From: Paulinella micropora
Taxonomy: Eukaryota > Cercozoa > Imbricatea > Euglyphida > Paulinellidae
DNA: 64,000 nucleotides
Reading direction: 5' to 3'
Assembly: GCA_019918135.1 (NCBI GenBank)
Contig: WBZZ01006793.1
Span: forward strand, 1-64,000
A model generated the notes under the pieces. It was not told the DNA's origin and made no database searches. It saw only the letters and a program-made list of their open reading frames with translations. The translations under genes were made by a program, and so were the position numbers. This document shows, piece after piece, positions 1-9,318 of the stretch (positions are counted from its first letter, which is position 1; the number at the start of each line of letters is the position of its first letter).

Positions 1-2
1 GA

Positions 3-1070
3 ACACAGGCGGCGGAATTTAACGAGACGGAGACAACGGGAGCAAACGAAACAGAAAATAACCCTTTCAATCGCACGGACTGGCCTCCGTCAAGACAGCG
101 TCGCACTACAGAGAAACCCTCCGCTACTCGCCCCAACACTCCGCAGGCCACAAGACCTGCTAATAACAACGAAAATTCACACCCTCGTACATCGACGACC
201 CCGCCTCGAACCGGAGCTGGCACTGAACAGCCCACGGGCGCCGCTACTTCGTCCAGCACGCCGCCAGCCCGCACGACAACGACCCCGTCCCGAACCGGCA
301 CCGGAACCTGGCAGTACACAGGCGCCGCTACTTTGCCCAGCACGCCGCCAGCTCGTACGACGAGAACTCCGCCCCGAACCGGAGCTGGTACTGAACAGCC
401 CACGGACGCCGCTACTTCGTCCAGCACCCCGCCAGCCCGTACGACAACGACCCCGCCCCGAACCGGCACCGGAACCTGGCAGTACACTGGAGCCGCTACT
501 TTGCCCAGCACCCCGCCAGCCCGTACGACGACGATCCCGCCCCGAACCGGAGCTGGCACCGCAACAGCCCACAGGCGCGGCTACTTCGTCCAGCACCCCG
601 CCCGTACGCCGAACAACGACCCCGCCCCGAACCGGCACCGGAACCTGGCAGTACACTGGAGCCGCTACTTTGCCCAGCACCCCGCCAGCCCGTACGACGA
701 CGATCCCGCCCCGAACCGGAGCTGGCACCGAACAGCCCACAGGCGCGGCTACTTCGTCCAGCACCCCGCCAGCCCGTACGACGACGACCCCGCCCAAACC
801 GGCGCTGGCACTGAACAGCCCACGGGCGCCGCTACTTCGTCCAGCGCCCCGCCAGCCCGTACAACCACGACCCCGCCCGAACCGGAACCGGAACCTGGCA
901 GTACACTGGCGCTGCTACCTGGTCTACTACCCAGCCAGCTCGTACGACAACGACCCGGCCAGAAACCAGAGAGTCCACGGCGCGCTACCTCGTCTACGAA
1001 TCCCCCCGCGCCCCCCTGTGTCGACCACAGGCGCATCTGCCTCGTCTACTGTCCCCCCGCGCACCTCTAA
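3..1070 (+). CDS. Pro/Thr/Ser-rich tandem-repeat protein (5' partial)
   Basis: One frame is open from the window edge to a stop at 1068-1070, so the start lies upstream. The first ~60 codons are Thr/Asn/Glu-rich. From about 187 the product is built of 28-residue units rich in Pro, Thr, Ser, Gly and Ala, in two alternating types: one contains GAGTEQPTGAATSSS, the other GTGTWQYTGAATLPS. The composition resembles mucin-like, O-glycosylated surface or secreted proteins; this is inference, since no signal peptide or membrane segment is in view. The unit reading moves to the +1 frame near 565, returns near 790 and moves again near 990. With the last shift the Ser/Thr-rich tail would end at 1125 instead. 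Either small indels have accumulated in the repeat or the assembly is imperfect there. Confidence 0.55.
   Translation, partial: TQAAEFNETETTGANETENNPFNRTDWPPSRQRRTTEKPSATRPNTPQATRPANNNENSHPRTSTTPPRTGAGTEQPTGAATSSSTPPARTTTTPSRTGTGTWQYTGAATLPSTPPARTTRTPPRTGAGTEQPTDAATSSSTPPARTTTTPPRTGTGTWQYTGAATLPSTPPARTTTIPPRTGAGTATAHRRGYFVQHPARTPNNDPAPNRHRNLAVHWSRYFAQHPASPYDDDPAPNRSWHRTAHRRGYFVQHPASPYDDDPAQTGAGTEQPTGAATSSSAPPARTTTTPPEPEPEPGSTLALLPGLLPSQLVRQRPGQKPESPRRATSSTNPPAPPCVDHRRICLVYCPPAHL
187..880 (+). repeat. 84-nt tandem repeat, alternating A and B units
   Basis: About eight units of 84 nt (28 codons) lie head to tail. A and B units alternate and share the module boundary coding for STPPARTTT. Single-base differences shift frame between units, yet no stop codon results, because the GC-rich repeat is open in more than one frame. 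Confidence 0.75.
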
Positions 1071-1125
1071 CCCAACAGTCGTCGGCTCGACTTCGGCAGG
1101 ATCTCCGACAGGGGTTGGAGGGTAA

Positions 1126-1637
1126 GGAAAAGCCGGCGAAAGAGGGGGAAAGCCGGTGGTTCGTGTGTTGTGCGCGTGTGTTTTAGGGGGGGGGGAGGGG
1201 GCTTGCAAGAAGAGCGGATAAACCCTCCTTTTTCGCCCCTCCCCCCTCTCCCCCCCCCCCGCTCTCTGCTGACCAAGTAAGCTAGTATTGCAAAATAAAA
1301 AAATCTTGCCGGTTTTTTTAATGACTTACGCCGGCGATGCCGAACCCCACCCCCCGGCTGGAATCAAGCGCAGTGCTTTTCCGTTCTACGTGCAGGACCG
1401 TCCGCGAGCGATTTTTCCACTCGTGTGGGGCTGCCAAGCAACGGTTTTCCATTGCATCCAAAAAAACAGAGGGGGGGATGTGAGGGGGGGGGGGGTAGCA
1501 TGCCCCTCCCTCCCTCTCGTTTCTCTCCCCCCCCGCACCCGCCCCTCTCCCCCTCTTTCCCCCCTCCCGTGTCTTCTAAAAGTCGTCGGCCCCCGGCGAG
1601 GTTGGGATTTGTACATAAAAAGACAGGAGCGCAAAGA
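1126..1637. other. Spacer with G and C homopolymer runs
   Basis: No convincing gene is present. The spacer holds a 9-10 base G run near 1187, C runs near 1250 and 1350, and a long pyrimidine-rich stretch at 1500-1570 just before the next gene. Open frames here are low-complexity products of the tracts. Confidence 0.6.
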
Positions 1638-3041
1638 ATGCAGGGGATAAAGGGGAAAAGAGCTGTAATGTGTACCTATCGGGATCAAGCAGTAATCTGT
1701 TTACTCTGGCTACTGATAGTGGTCTGCCACATATCATTTCCTGTGCTACACGCATCCGTCTTCTGGGGCAGCCCTGGCCCGAGTTTGTGGGACAAAGACA
1801 CCGTAGGCCTAGCAGAGCTTTGCGGGGCAGGTTTTGCGGCGTACTTTTACCTGGCGCGCTGTGTGTTGATTCTTTGTGCTTTTCTGGGGGCGTTGTGTCT
1901 TTTTCACGGGCTGCCCATAAGAGTGTGCCCGTTTTTAATACGACGGTGCCTTTTTTATCAAGCTTCAAAGAAAAAGAAACAGACGCTGTTACCGTACACA
2001 TTTCACATCAAATGGGCTTTATCAAACCTGGCGTGGCTGGTTTGGCTGTACGCAGCCGGTGTGTTTATCTACACTACCTACCAAGAAAGTAAAAGTCAGG
2101 ACTTGCTCTACCAGTTCCGGTACCAACAGTGGATCCGAGATTATGCAAGACATACCTCTCTGTTCTGGACCGCCTGGTCTACGTGTCTCTTTTTTTTTGT
2201 GCAGATTTGCTTTAGTTTGTTGTCATACTGTATTTCACACTACTACAGCAGACGCCCCGGCATACCAGACCCAAACAAAGTAATTAATATAACGAATGCA
2301 ATTGTGTGCATACTTGTTCTGGTTTGTGTTTTGATCACGCAAGTCCTTGCAATATGGTTGGGCTTTGCACTCCAACGCCAACACACAAGGATTCTAGCAG
2401 GCGCTGCCGACTTGCAGTACGCGCTAAGTCCTGTCTGTCTGGAGCAAAGCCGGCTGGTCCTAGACGCCCAGAAGCCTCTCCTGCAGCGGTCATGGCTGGG
2501 CGAGGGTATTAAGATGGATGGCGTAATGTTAATAGCAGCCGTAATAATTCTTTCAGCTAGGTATACAATTATAAGCCTTAGCAATCCATACCAGAATACA
2601 AGCTTGAATGAGCCTGGTGATAGTATTACGTGGGACACGAACAAAGCGAAATTCCTGGGGCCATACCCAGAAGAAGGCCTTTGGTTGCAAGTACGTGTGC
2701 TGGTGATTTTCCCCATGGTTAATTTATCTATTCTTTCTGCAGCGGCAACAGGTGGTGTTCTGGCCTCGCTTAACTTAGCGCTGGGTTTTGTGCAACTTTG
2801 TTCACTGGCGCTTTTGCAGTTAGAGCTGCACCGGTCATTTTTATTTTCCAGTATCAGAGCTGACGACGGCCCCGAGATCAGGCGCCCGTGCCTGTTCAAT
2901 GTGTACCCTTTTTTTCAAACAAAATCCGAGCCATCCGGGCGGAGAGGGGGGGAGGGGGGACACAGTCTCAGTGACAAAACCAACGAAGCACGTCGAGACT
3001 CACGGGAAGGAGTTGGCGCAAGGTTTGGACGTTGCTGGTAG
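1638..3041 (+). CDS. Polytopic membrane protein, about seven helices
   Basis: Unknown integral membrane protein of 467 aa. The start at 1638 is chosen because the frame upstream only translates the pyrimidine-rich spacer; an ATG at 1668 is an alternative. Hydrophobic segments lie near residues 18-40, 62-92, 125-148, 172-200, 215-243, 293-314 and 352-392, the last long enough for two helices. Basic stretches such as SKKKKQ follow helix 2. The roughly 110-residue part between helices 5 and 7 is more polar. The Gly/Arg-rich tail after residue 430 is coded by a G-tract and may be poorly conserved. Two other proteins of similar topology lie at 6414-7286 and 9319-10161. No catalytic or transport signature is recognised. 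Confidence 0.75.
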   Translation: MQGIKGKRAVMCTYRDQAVICLLWLLIVVCHISFPVLHASVFWGSPGPSLWDKDTVGLAELCGAGFAAYFYLARCVLILCAFLGALCLFHGLPIRVCPFLIRRCLFYQASKKKKQTLLPYTFHIKWALSNLAWLVWLYAAGVFIYTTYQESKSQDLLYQFRYQQWIRDYARHTSLFWTAWSTCLFFFVQICFSLLSYCISHYYSRRPGIPDPNKVINITNAIVCILVLVCVLITQVLAIWLGFALQRQHTRILAGAADLQYALSPVCLEQSRLVLDAQKPLLQRSWLGEGIKMDGVMLIAAVIILSARYTIISLSNPYQNTSLNEPGDSITWDTNKAKFLGPYPEEGLWLQVRVLVIFPMVNLSILSAAATGGVLASLNLALGFVQLCSLALLQLELHRSFLFSSIRADDGPEIRRPCLFNVYPFFQTKSEPSGRRGGEGGHSLSDKTNEARRDSREGVGARFGRCW

Positions 3042-3524
3042 CGAGCTAGTGCCAGCACCGGCGACTTCTTGGGGGGGGACGTGGTACGTGACCTGCAAGC
3101 TAACTCGCCCGTTCGAAGCCACTTCCAGCCCCTCCTGATGTATTACAAAGGTGGGCTGGCTTGTCTCGGCGGGCCTTTCTGGCCGGCTGAGCGCGGCGAG
3201 TGGATAAGAGTAAAAAATGGTCTGCGCAGGGCGCCACCCCGCGGGCATCTCCAACAAAACGCACAGGGCCCTGACGACGCTTCCGCCGGCACCCCTGTAG
3301 TCGTCGTCGTCGTCGGTAGCGGCGGTCGCCGGAGAAGAGGAGGAGGAGGAGGACGAGGAGGAGGAAGAGGGAGACGAGGAAGACGCGCGGGCAGGCGCGT
3401 GAGCTCCCAGCACAGACGCTCCTTGGTGATAACTACGCACCCTTCCAACATACACAAGGAACCTAACCGGCGGCATGTCACGTTCTCTCCCCGGTGCCCC
3501 AGCGGTCAAACTCTGCTTGGCCAA
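3000..3524 (-). CDS. Low-complexity Ser-rich/acidic ORF
   Basis: Open frame of up to 174 aa that overlaps the 3' end of the gene above it on the same strand in a +1 frame. Its centre is a run of about 15 serines broken by proline, followed by five aspartates. The DNA is a purine-rich tract (3328-3385) next to a short tcg repeat, so the serine run may only reflect the repeat. It could be the frameshifted C-terminal part of the 3478-3993 gene or no gene at all. Confidence 0.25.
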   Translation of the reverse strand: MAKQSLTAGAPGRERDMPPVRFLVYVGRVRSYHQGASVLGAHAPARASSSSPSSSSSSSSSSSSPATAATDDDDDYRGAGGSVVRALCVLLEMPAGWRPAQTIFYSYPLAALSRPERPAETSQPTFVIHQEGLEVASNGRVSLQVTYHVPPQEVAGAGTSSLPATSKPCANSFP

Positions 3525-3993
3525 AGCTCAGCGAACGCGGAGTGGCGAGGGCCTGCACGGTGCGCGTCAGGGCACTGACCTTATAGCGTAGCAGCGCCAA
3601 TTCCTGGTCGCGTCCTTCGAGTACTAAAGGCAGGAGCCGCAGCTTGAAGCCAGGGCCCGTGATACTCAACGAAGCTAGGCAGACCTTTAGCACAGACCAA
3701 CCTTTGAGCGCTTTGTACAGCTCCTGCTTGTTTTCTAGCACAACAGGTGATTCTAAACTCACTTCAAAACAGCCCGCTGACAAAATAAAAGCACTGCCGT
3801 GGACGCATAACTGCTCGGAAGCTAGAGCTAGCTCTAGTTGCACCCACCCTTCGGCGCCGTGCCGTTCTTGTACCAAGTCTAACATTACACGCTCGTGTTC
3901 CTCCTGTGTGCGCCTTTTTTTGCGCCGAGGTTCTCCCTCGTCGTCGGGCACAGCCCGCCGAGAAAGGGGCGCGGTAGAGGGCTTCCCACCCAT
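3478..3993 (-). CDS. Unknown protein with basic nuclear-localisation-like N-terminus
   Basis: 171 aa from an ATG in good context (acATGG). Residues ~18-28 read EPRRKKRRTQE, a classical monopartite nuclear-localisation pattern. The rest alternates amphipathic stretches (for example WVQLELALAS, FKLRLLPLVLE) and looks like a folded alpha/beta domain, but no family is recognised. It is transcribed divergently from the gene at 4367 across a 373-bp spacer of homopolymer tracts, so the two may share a promoter region. A separate short protein is the simplest reading; continuation into the overlapping Ser-rich frame downstream is possible. Confidence 0.6.
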   Translation of the reverse strand: MGGKPSTAPLSRRAVPDDEGEPRRKKRRTQEEHERVMLDLVQERHGAEGWVQLELALASEQLCVHGSAFILSAGCFEVSLESPVVLENKQELYKALKGWSVLKVCLASLSITGPGFKLRLLPLVLEGRDQELALLRYKVSALTRTVQALATPRSLSFGQAEFDRWGTGERT

Positions 3994-4366
3994 GTTGCCA
4001 AAAAAATAAAAAAAGAAGAAGAGATTCTTTTTTCAGTACTTGCGCACTTTTGTAGCCGCACACTTCCTCTCCCCCCCCCCCCTCCCTCCTTCTTTCCCTT
4101 CCCCCCCCTCCTCCCTCCCCCTACTTGCTCCCCCCTGATAAATGACCTAGGGAAGGGGGGGGGTGCCCGCCCCCCGCCCTTGCATAAAGAGAGCGCCGTG
4201 TTGCAAACCCCAAAAAAAAGAAAAAAAAGTGTGTGCAGGGGGGGGGGTGCCCAAGAAAATCTGCTGCAAGGTAGTGGGTTGGCACAAGAACAAACGGAAA
4301 AGAAGAGGGGAGGGGGGAAGGGGGAAAGGTGAGGCAACGAGACCCAGACCCCCAGGCAAGCAACAC
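3994..4366. other. Divergent intergenic spacer with C and G tracts
   Basis: Lies between two divergent genes. It contains a 12-14 base C run near 4073, further C-rich blocks to 4135, then G-rich blocks near 4155 and 4230. No TATA box or other promoter element can be assigned with confidence. Confidence 0.5.
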
Positions 4367-5017
4367 ATGGCGGAAGCCGGAGACAAGCGCCGCCGCACGA
4401 ATGAGAATTGGCGCAGGGGCGCCTATATATTGCATCCTAGTAGACAGCCACCGGCCGCTTGTCCTCCTCCTGACCTACAGTCTCGGCAGATCGCTGATGA
4501 ATGCGTACAACGGTTGTATAACAGCATAACTGCTCCGGAGCCGTTGCAGTCAGGCGCGTTCGGCAACGCTGCGGCTGCTACTACTACTACCACTACCACT
4601 ACTGCTATTACGACCACAACTACTACGACCGGCGGCCGGAATCCCGAGGCTTCTTCTTGCGCAGCGGCTAGTGTCGATAATTCGAAACGTGAACACACAG
4701 CAGCAGCCACCTCGGCGGCCAGAGCGGCACCCTCGCAGTGGCCGCCCAGACCCGCGCTATTTTCGGCAGAAGAAGAAGAAGAGGACCGAGCACATGGCGA
4801 TCTGCCGCCAGGAACGAGGGTTCCGAGCCCGGATACAGACTTGGCCAGATTAATAACTTTATTAGAAGAACTTTCACAGAGACTGGTCAAGCTAGAGGAA
4901 ACGCTTAATAAGCTAAAAGCCGAGGAGCCGTTGCAGATTAATCTGCAGAGCCGCGTAGAAGAGCTGGAGGGCAAGTTGGCAGCGCTGCACGACAATTCCT
5001 TGGGCGTGCACTTTTAA
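4367..5017 (+). CDS. Nuclear-type protein with Thr repeat and C-terminal coiled coil
   Basis: 216 aa. The ATG at 4367 is preferred because the upstream part of the frame translates a G-rich spacer. The N-terminus has a basic cluster (DKRRRTNENWRR). A run of 15 threonines broken by AI, from act/acc repeats, lies near residues 70-85. An acidic run EEEEED follows. The last ~70 residues form a leucine-zipper-like helix (LARLITLLEELSQRLVKLE, then LQSRVEELEGKLAAL) with heptad spacing, which suggests dimerisation. The family is not recognised. It overlaps the convergent nuclease gene by 4 bp at the stop codons. Confidence 0.65.
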   Translation: MAEAGDKRRRTNENWRRGAYILHPSRQPPAACPPPDLQSRQIADECVQRLYNSITAPEPLQSGAFGNAAAATTTTTTTTAITTTTTTTGGRNPEASSCAAASVDNSKREHTAAATSAARAAPSQWPPRPALFSAEEEEEDRAHGDLPPGTRVPSPDTDLARLITLLEELSQRLVKLEETLNKLKAEEPLQINLQSRVEELEGKLAALHDNSLGVHF

Positions 5018-6143
5018 GCGCTTGACAACTGCAAGATCTTTTTGATGGGCCCGACGCCCAGGGTGTGGCACAAGGGAAGCGCTCCGGCCGGGAGACGGAG
5101 AGAAGTCTTGTCTAGCAGCCGGCTCCTGAGCGCGGGCCAGCCCGTGACCCAGGAGGCATCCAGCTCCGTGGCCGCCAGCTCGGGTTCTTCGCTTAGCAGC
5201 CCGAGGTAGCAAAGATAAGTCCGGATTTTTTGGGCGCCCGCTGCTTGTATTTGCTGTTCCTTGTTCTCCGCGGCCTCCTGCAGGATAGAGTTGATTTCGT
5301 TGGTGTAACAAAACCCCAGATGGTGCCGCCTGATTGCCAAGCACTGCAGTGCCTTTTTCTTCCTGTCTGGTACTTGTTCGAAATAAAAATCATTTTGTCT
5401 GGGATGGAAGACGGCGAGGAACATACCAAGAACCGGGCGCCCGGTCTGCCTTTCCGCGAGAAGCCGATAGAAATTGAGTTGCATAGTGTACTTGTGGAAG
5501 TTGGCGTTGGGCAGGTCTGCACACACCCTAAGCCCGGTCTCGCCGGCCCGGTAGGGCGTCTTGCGCAACTGTTTGCTGCGTTTCCAGTCGACTAGGTAGA
5601 GCCCCCAGTGCGCGGGCAGAGATAGAGCATGTCGCAAGAACCCACTACCAAATACTTGCGAGACAAGAGGTACAGCTCTGTACGCCAGGGAATCCAGCCC
5701 TTGGCAAGCACTACGCTCTCATGAAAGCGGTGGAATTGGACGTACTCGGCGCCAAGCCTCTCCGGTACAAGGCCTGGCACTGCGGGGATAACATCGTTGT
5801 AAAAGCTCTCGATGTAGGCGTGCAGGCGTGTGCCGTCGTCCCGCGCCGCATCCCACTCGGCCGCAATCTCTTCTTCTGAGCACCTTTGTCTGCTGGCAAT
5901 GGCACGAAGCAAAGCCTCGCGTGGAAACTCGGGGAAAAACGAACTTAAGAGGGAGGAGACGCTGCCGGGCAAGGGCAACCACTGCTTGGCATCTAGCCGC
6001 AGTTTGTACAAGTGAGGCCCTGCTTCAAACACTACCTCTCCATCCGTAGGTAAGGGGTTCAGCCTAGCGAGCACGTCGCAATCCGCCTTGTTTTTTTCTA
6101 AAAAGACTTCCAGTTGTTTCAGGCTCGAAGTAGCTGAAACCAT
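5014..6143 (-). CDS. PD-(D/E)XK nuclease, YqaJ/RecB-like, split by a -1 frameshift
   Basis: Two overlapping frames (5592-6143, then 5014-5637) together form one nuclease of the kind common in large DNA viruses, expected to act in recombination or repair. The first frame has the family order: H108 and E111 in RLHAYIESFYN, E156 in WRTELY, and the metal-binding D171 in GSCDM. The second frame supplies the D-x-K motif (VDWKRSK) and the later Q-L-N-x-Y-R motif. The frames join at a run of five C on the plus strand, 5602-5606, where a -1 shift would link them a few residues after D171. All catalytic residues are present. Undercalled homopolymer, recoding and a real inactivating mutation are all possible. 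The family call is firm; whether a functional product is made is not. Confidence 0.8.
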
Positions 6144-6413
6144 CGAACAAGCGTCACCAGAGAGTTTTTTTCTTCTTTTTGTTGTCGCGCGCCGCCGTCG
6201 GGGCTTCCGACCAAATTTCTGCTACTTGTGGGAGTCAAGGGCGGGGACGGGGCGGGGCGGGGGGGAGGGGGGGGGTGGGAGGGAAGAAACAAGCGCCGGG
6301 GGGGGGGGGGGAGTGCCAAGCGGCGGAGGGCGCGTGGGGGGGGGGGGGGGCGGGATAGGGAGGAGAGGTGGGGAGGGGGCTGCCGGACGGCGGTGGAAGT
6401 CTTTCTCTTCCAT

Positions 6414-7286
6414 TTATGGCAACAATAAAAAATTGACATACCAGAATATTTGAGACACCAAGACCACGTCACAGCCCGTAGTTAAAAGAACCCAGACCGG
6501 ATGATACAGAGCACGGTCCTTATTTTTGGCGGAGGAAATGCAGTAAATCAAAATTAGAATGACTGACGTTGCAAACGTGACATAAGCTGCAGTGATAGTC
6601 TGTACATGGTCGCACCGGGTGGTAGCGCCTAGCAAGCACACCCAAGCGTAAATAAGCCAGGCGGCCGTGAGTGCGGCCAGGGTTCGGCCGACAAGGGCCC
6701 AGGCTTGTTTGTCGGGCCGGGACCCCGCGATACTGAACAGTATTAGTGCTGAGAAGTAGGTTAAGCCTGGCAGAATAATCAGGTGCGCTACCACCGAACC
6801 AGGTAGAGGGGGCGGGCTTGCTTCACACATAAGCAGCAGCATAATTAGAACATGGGTTTGCGACCAAACCCACTGTATGATGCGTTCGTACCGAACGTAA
6901 TAGTAGAGCTGCCAGAGCCACCACTGCACAGAAACAGCCCCTTCGCGGTTCATTTCGCTGGAAAGTCCTCTGTACAGCCAGAGTGTTAGCCTGCGATTGA
7001 AACAAAGCACGCTGCCTCCGGCAAAATCTGATATAAGCGCATGGAACAGTTTACTCTTCCGGCGTATGGCCCGCCAGGTCCTGTACCTATCGGACAGCAG
7101 CAATGCGCCGCACGTTGCCACGTAAAACCAGAATTCGATTATGGCCAAGAGCCTTAGAATTGTGTGCAGGCGTTGGGGCAAACGTGGCAGTGCTGCGGTC
7201 TTTTCGGGTTGGGTGGCGGCAGTCCTTGTTCTTGATGATGCACGGCTAGAAGTTTCCTTTGCACTGAAAACGGGAGGCTCAGTCAT
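6414..7286 (-). CDS. Polytopic membrane protein, about seven helices
   Basis: 290 aa with a soluble Thr/Ser/Arg-rich N-terminus of ~40 residues. Hydrophobic segments lie near residues 43-64, 116-134, 137-154, 163-187, 195-219, 230-250 and 263-289. The ATG overlaps the stop of the upstream 66-aa gene (8-nt ATGACTGA overlap), so the pair is probably on one transcript. No known transporter or receptor motif is visible. The downstream spacer (6230-6380) is one of the most G-rich in the window. Confidence 0.7.
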   Translation of the reverse strand: MTEPPVFSAKETSSRASSRTRTAATQPEKTAALPRLPQRLHTILRLLAIIEFWFYVATCGALLLSDRYRTWRAIRRKSKLFHALISDFAGGSVLCFNRRLTLWLYRGLSSEMNREGAVSVQWWLWQLYYYVRYERIIQWVWSQTHVLIMLLLMCEASPPPLPGSVVAHLIILPGLTYFSALILFSIAGSRPDKQAWALVGRTLAALTAAWLIYAWVCLLGATTRCDHVQTITAAYVTFATSVILILIYCISSAKNKDRALYHPVWVLLTTGCDVVLVSQIFWYVNFLLLP

Positions 7287-7479
7287 CTGTGTCTTTCTGG
7301 CTCAGAATCCCAATTAAAAAACTCAGGCAGACAAGGCAGACGCAGGTAATCAACCAGAGCACTATAAGCACGGGATTTTCCTTGTCTGCTAGTGATGATA
7401 GAAGCAAAGACAAGAATGTGTACAGTGCTTGTCCGGTCACGATTGCTAGCACCAGTTGTTGGTAGGGTATTAAATGCAT
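7279..7479 (-). CDS. Small two-helix membrane protein
   Basis: 66 aa with two hydrophobic segments, about residues 8-29 and 36-60, and a charged tail SQKDTDD. It lies directly upstream of the 7-helix protein gene and overlaps its start codon. The arrangement suggests the two products work in the same membrane complex (inference). The family is not recognised. Confidence 0.6.
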   Translation of the reverse strand: MHLIPYQQLVLAIVTGQALYTFLSLLLSSLADKENPVLIVLWLITCVCLVCLSFLIGILSQKDTDD

Positions 7480-7755
7480 GCCCTTTTTGCTTACTTTTAT
7501 AGAGCTCTCAGGTCTTGGGGTGCTTTCTCTCCCCGCTCCTTCTATCTCCTTTTATCTCGCGCTCTCGCCTTCCCCTGCCCTGCCCCCCCCCCCCTCCTTT
7601 TTCCTCCCCGCTTTCCCTCCCTCCCTCCCCCCCCCCCCTCTCCCCCCCGGTCCTTTCCTTGGACTTGTCCTGTGGGGGAAGGGGCAGGACAGCTCTCTCT
7701 CCCGTTAAAATTTGTAAAACAAGAAAAGGAGCAAAACCTGGGCCCCGTCTTGGTT

Positions 7756-8163
7756 ATGATAGATCTAGATTTGGTTCGCTTAGCAGAGTGGCTTTCGGAA
7801 GCTGAAAGGTATTTGAATCATACGATAGTGGCTGGGCCGCTGGCGCAGAGCATCCAGCCAGGTCTGTACAGTTTAAGTGCCTACCTCTGGTTGGCGTTCT
7901 TGCTTCTAATATTGTGGCTCGTGTGGATAACAGCCAAGGCGTGCACCCGCCGTGTGGCGCAGGCCAAGCAGGCGGTTGCTCCGCCCGAAACATCCGCCGT
8001 TAATGATCTCGCGCCAGGACAAAAAACAGGGTTTAATGATCTAAGCTGCGAGCCCCTGCAGGGTAAACACCCCTGCTGGGACAACAGAAATATCAGGTGG
8101 ACCCGACTAGCACGCGACAATACTGACAGTCTCTCTAGACTATTGGAAGACCTGTACGAGTGA
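7756..8163 (+). CDS. Single-pass membrane protein
   Basis: 135 aa from the ATG at 7756; the frame is open further upstream but only through a C-rich spacer. A polar N-terminal ~45 residues with one possible N-glycosylation site (NHT) is followed by one strong membrane segment (YLWLAFLLLILWLVWI, residues ~48-67). A basic, then mixed, C-terminal tail follows, with acidic residues at the end (LLEDLYE). This is a type III or signal-anchored layout. The 3' end overlaps the convergent gene at 8135 by 29 bp. Confidence 0.65.
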   Translation: MIDLDLVRLAEWLSEAERYLNHTIVAGPLAQSIQPGLYSLSAYLWLAFLLLILWLVWITAKACTRRVAQAKQAVAPPETSAVNDLAPGQKTGFNDLSCEPLQGKHPCWDNRNIRWTRLARDNTDSLSRLLEDLYE

Positions 8164-9043
8164 CGTCCGGCCCCCGCCGCGAAATACAGCCCCGCGCGAG
8201 CGCCAGGCACTGCTGAGTCTTGCTCAGTAGCTCTCGCAGCTCGTCTAGGACGGGCGCAACGTGCGACTCTGGGGGAGCCCGCGGGCCCGCCGGCTCACCG
8301 TATAAGTAATGGACAAGCTCTTGTGCGGCTTGGCGTCGGCTACTGCTACTAGGCTGTATCGTCTTTGTCCCAGTGCCGTACCAGTCCTCCATGGTGTCCG
8401 GCGAGGGGGGGTACAGGTCGTCTCGCTTGACTTCTTTTCCTTTCTTCTCAAACCCATCGTCGGGCCCCGCGGCCCGCGGTCTGGCCTCCTGCGTAGACCA
8501 AACAGGCAGTAGAGCTACTCGCGTTGGAGGGCTCAATCGCCAGGTATCTGACAGTCGTGTCACCACAGAGCCAAAACTGGCGCCAGACTGGCACAGCTGT
8601 CGCACGCTTTCTTTCCACTGACGATAAAAGGCCTCGTCGCGGCTTCTGGTGGTGCCTCGCAGCGGACCGCTCACACCCACTACAGTGTAGCTTTGCTTGG
8701 CCCAGGAAACACGCTGTTCCAGCATAGCTTTCTCGCCAAAACCAATAGATTTGCCTGGCGCCGCATACCTGCTGCCAGGGCGAAGGCCAGGGCTGTTCCG
8801 TCGCTGAAAAAGGCGGAGCTCTCGGCCTTGTATAGAAACCTGTAGATCTTTGCCCTTAGGGGTTGTCACGTAAAGACACTCTACCAAACGTAAGGAACTC
8901 TGGTTGCGCCCACCCTGCGCCTCCTCCTTAAAGGCTAACATTAAAGGCGAGTATGCATTTTCAGAGAGATAATACAACGCAATGTCTCCCAATGGCTTGC
9001 TGCTAGTGCGCTGCTTCTTTGACACACCCCGCGCCGATCTCAT
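8135..9043 (-). CDS. Unknown basic protein
   Basis: 302 aa from the ATG at 9043; a GTG five codons earlier is less likely. The N-terminus is basic (RSARGVSKKQRTSSK), which could be a nuclear-localisation or nucleic-acid-binding segment. The middle has hydrophobic and aromatic segments of a folded domain (for example DIALYYLSENAYSPLMLAF). The C-terminal third is helical and Leu/Glu-rich. No membrane segment or known motif is seen. The 29-bp 3' overlap with the convergent membrane-protein gene suggests compact, functional coding on both strands. Confidence 0.6.
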   Translation of the reverse strand: MRSARGVSKKQRTSSKPLGDIALYYLSENAYSPLMLAFKEEAQGGRNQSSLRLVECLYVTTPKGKDLQVSIQGRELRLFQRRNSPGLRPGSRYAAPGKSIGFGEKAMLEQRVSWAKQSYTVVGVSGPLRGTTRSRDEAFYRQWKESVRQLCQSGASFGSVVTRLSDTWRLSPPTRVALLPVWSTQEARPRAAGPDDGFEKKGKEVKRDDLYPPSPDTMEDWYGTGTKTIQPSSSSRRQAAQELVHYLYGEPAGPRAPPESHVAPVLDELRELLSKTQQCLALARGCISRRGPDVTRTGLPIV

Positions 9044-9318
9044 CAAAAGCCCCTCCACCGGTTTCTGTCCTTTTAATTTTCCTAGGCCCCCCCCCCCTCA
9101 ATCTGACTGTCGAGTGGCCAAGAGGGAGAGGGGGAGCCCTCCCCCCCCCTCCCCCGCCCCTAACCACTGCAACCCTCTCCCCCCGCCCTCCCTTTCTTCC
9201 CTCTCCCTTCCCCCTGCTTCTCGGGCAAGGCCCTGGGGGTTGTGTCACAATTTCCGCTTGATTTTTTAATAAAACTGCTGGTCTTTCAACAGAAATCTTA
9301 AATTGCTGGCCCTGGTTA

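Noticed and set aside
1386..1688. Antisense ORF over the spacer before the first membrane protein
   Set aside because: Low-complexity Arg/Gly composition from the pyrimidine tract, with no domain-like sequence.
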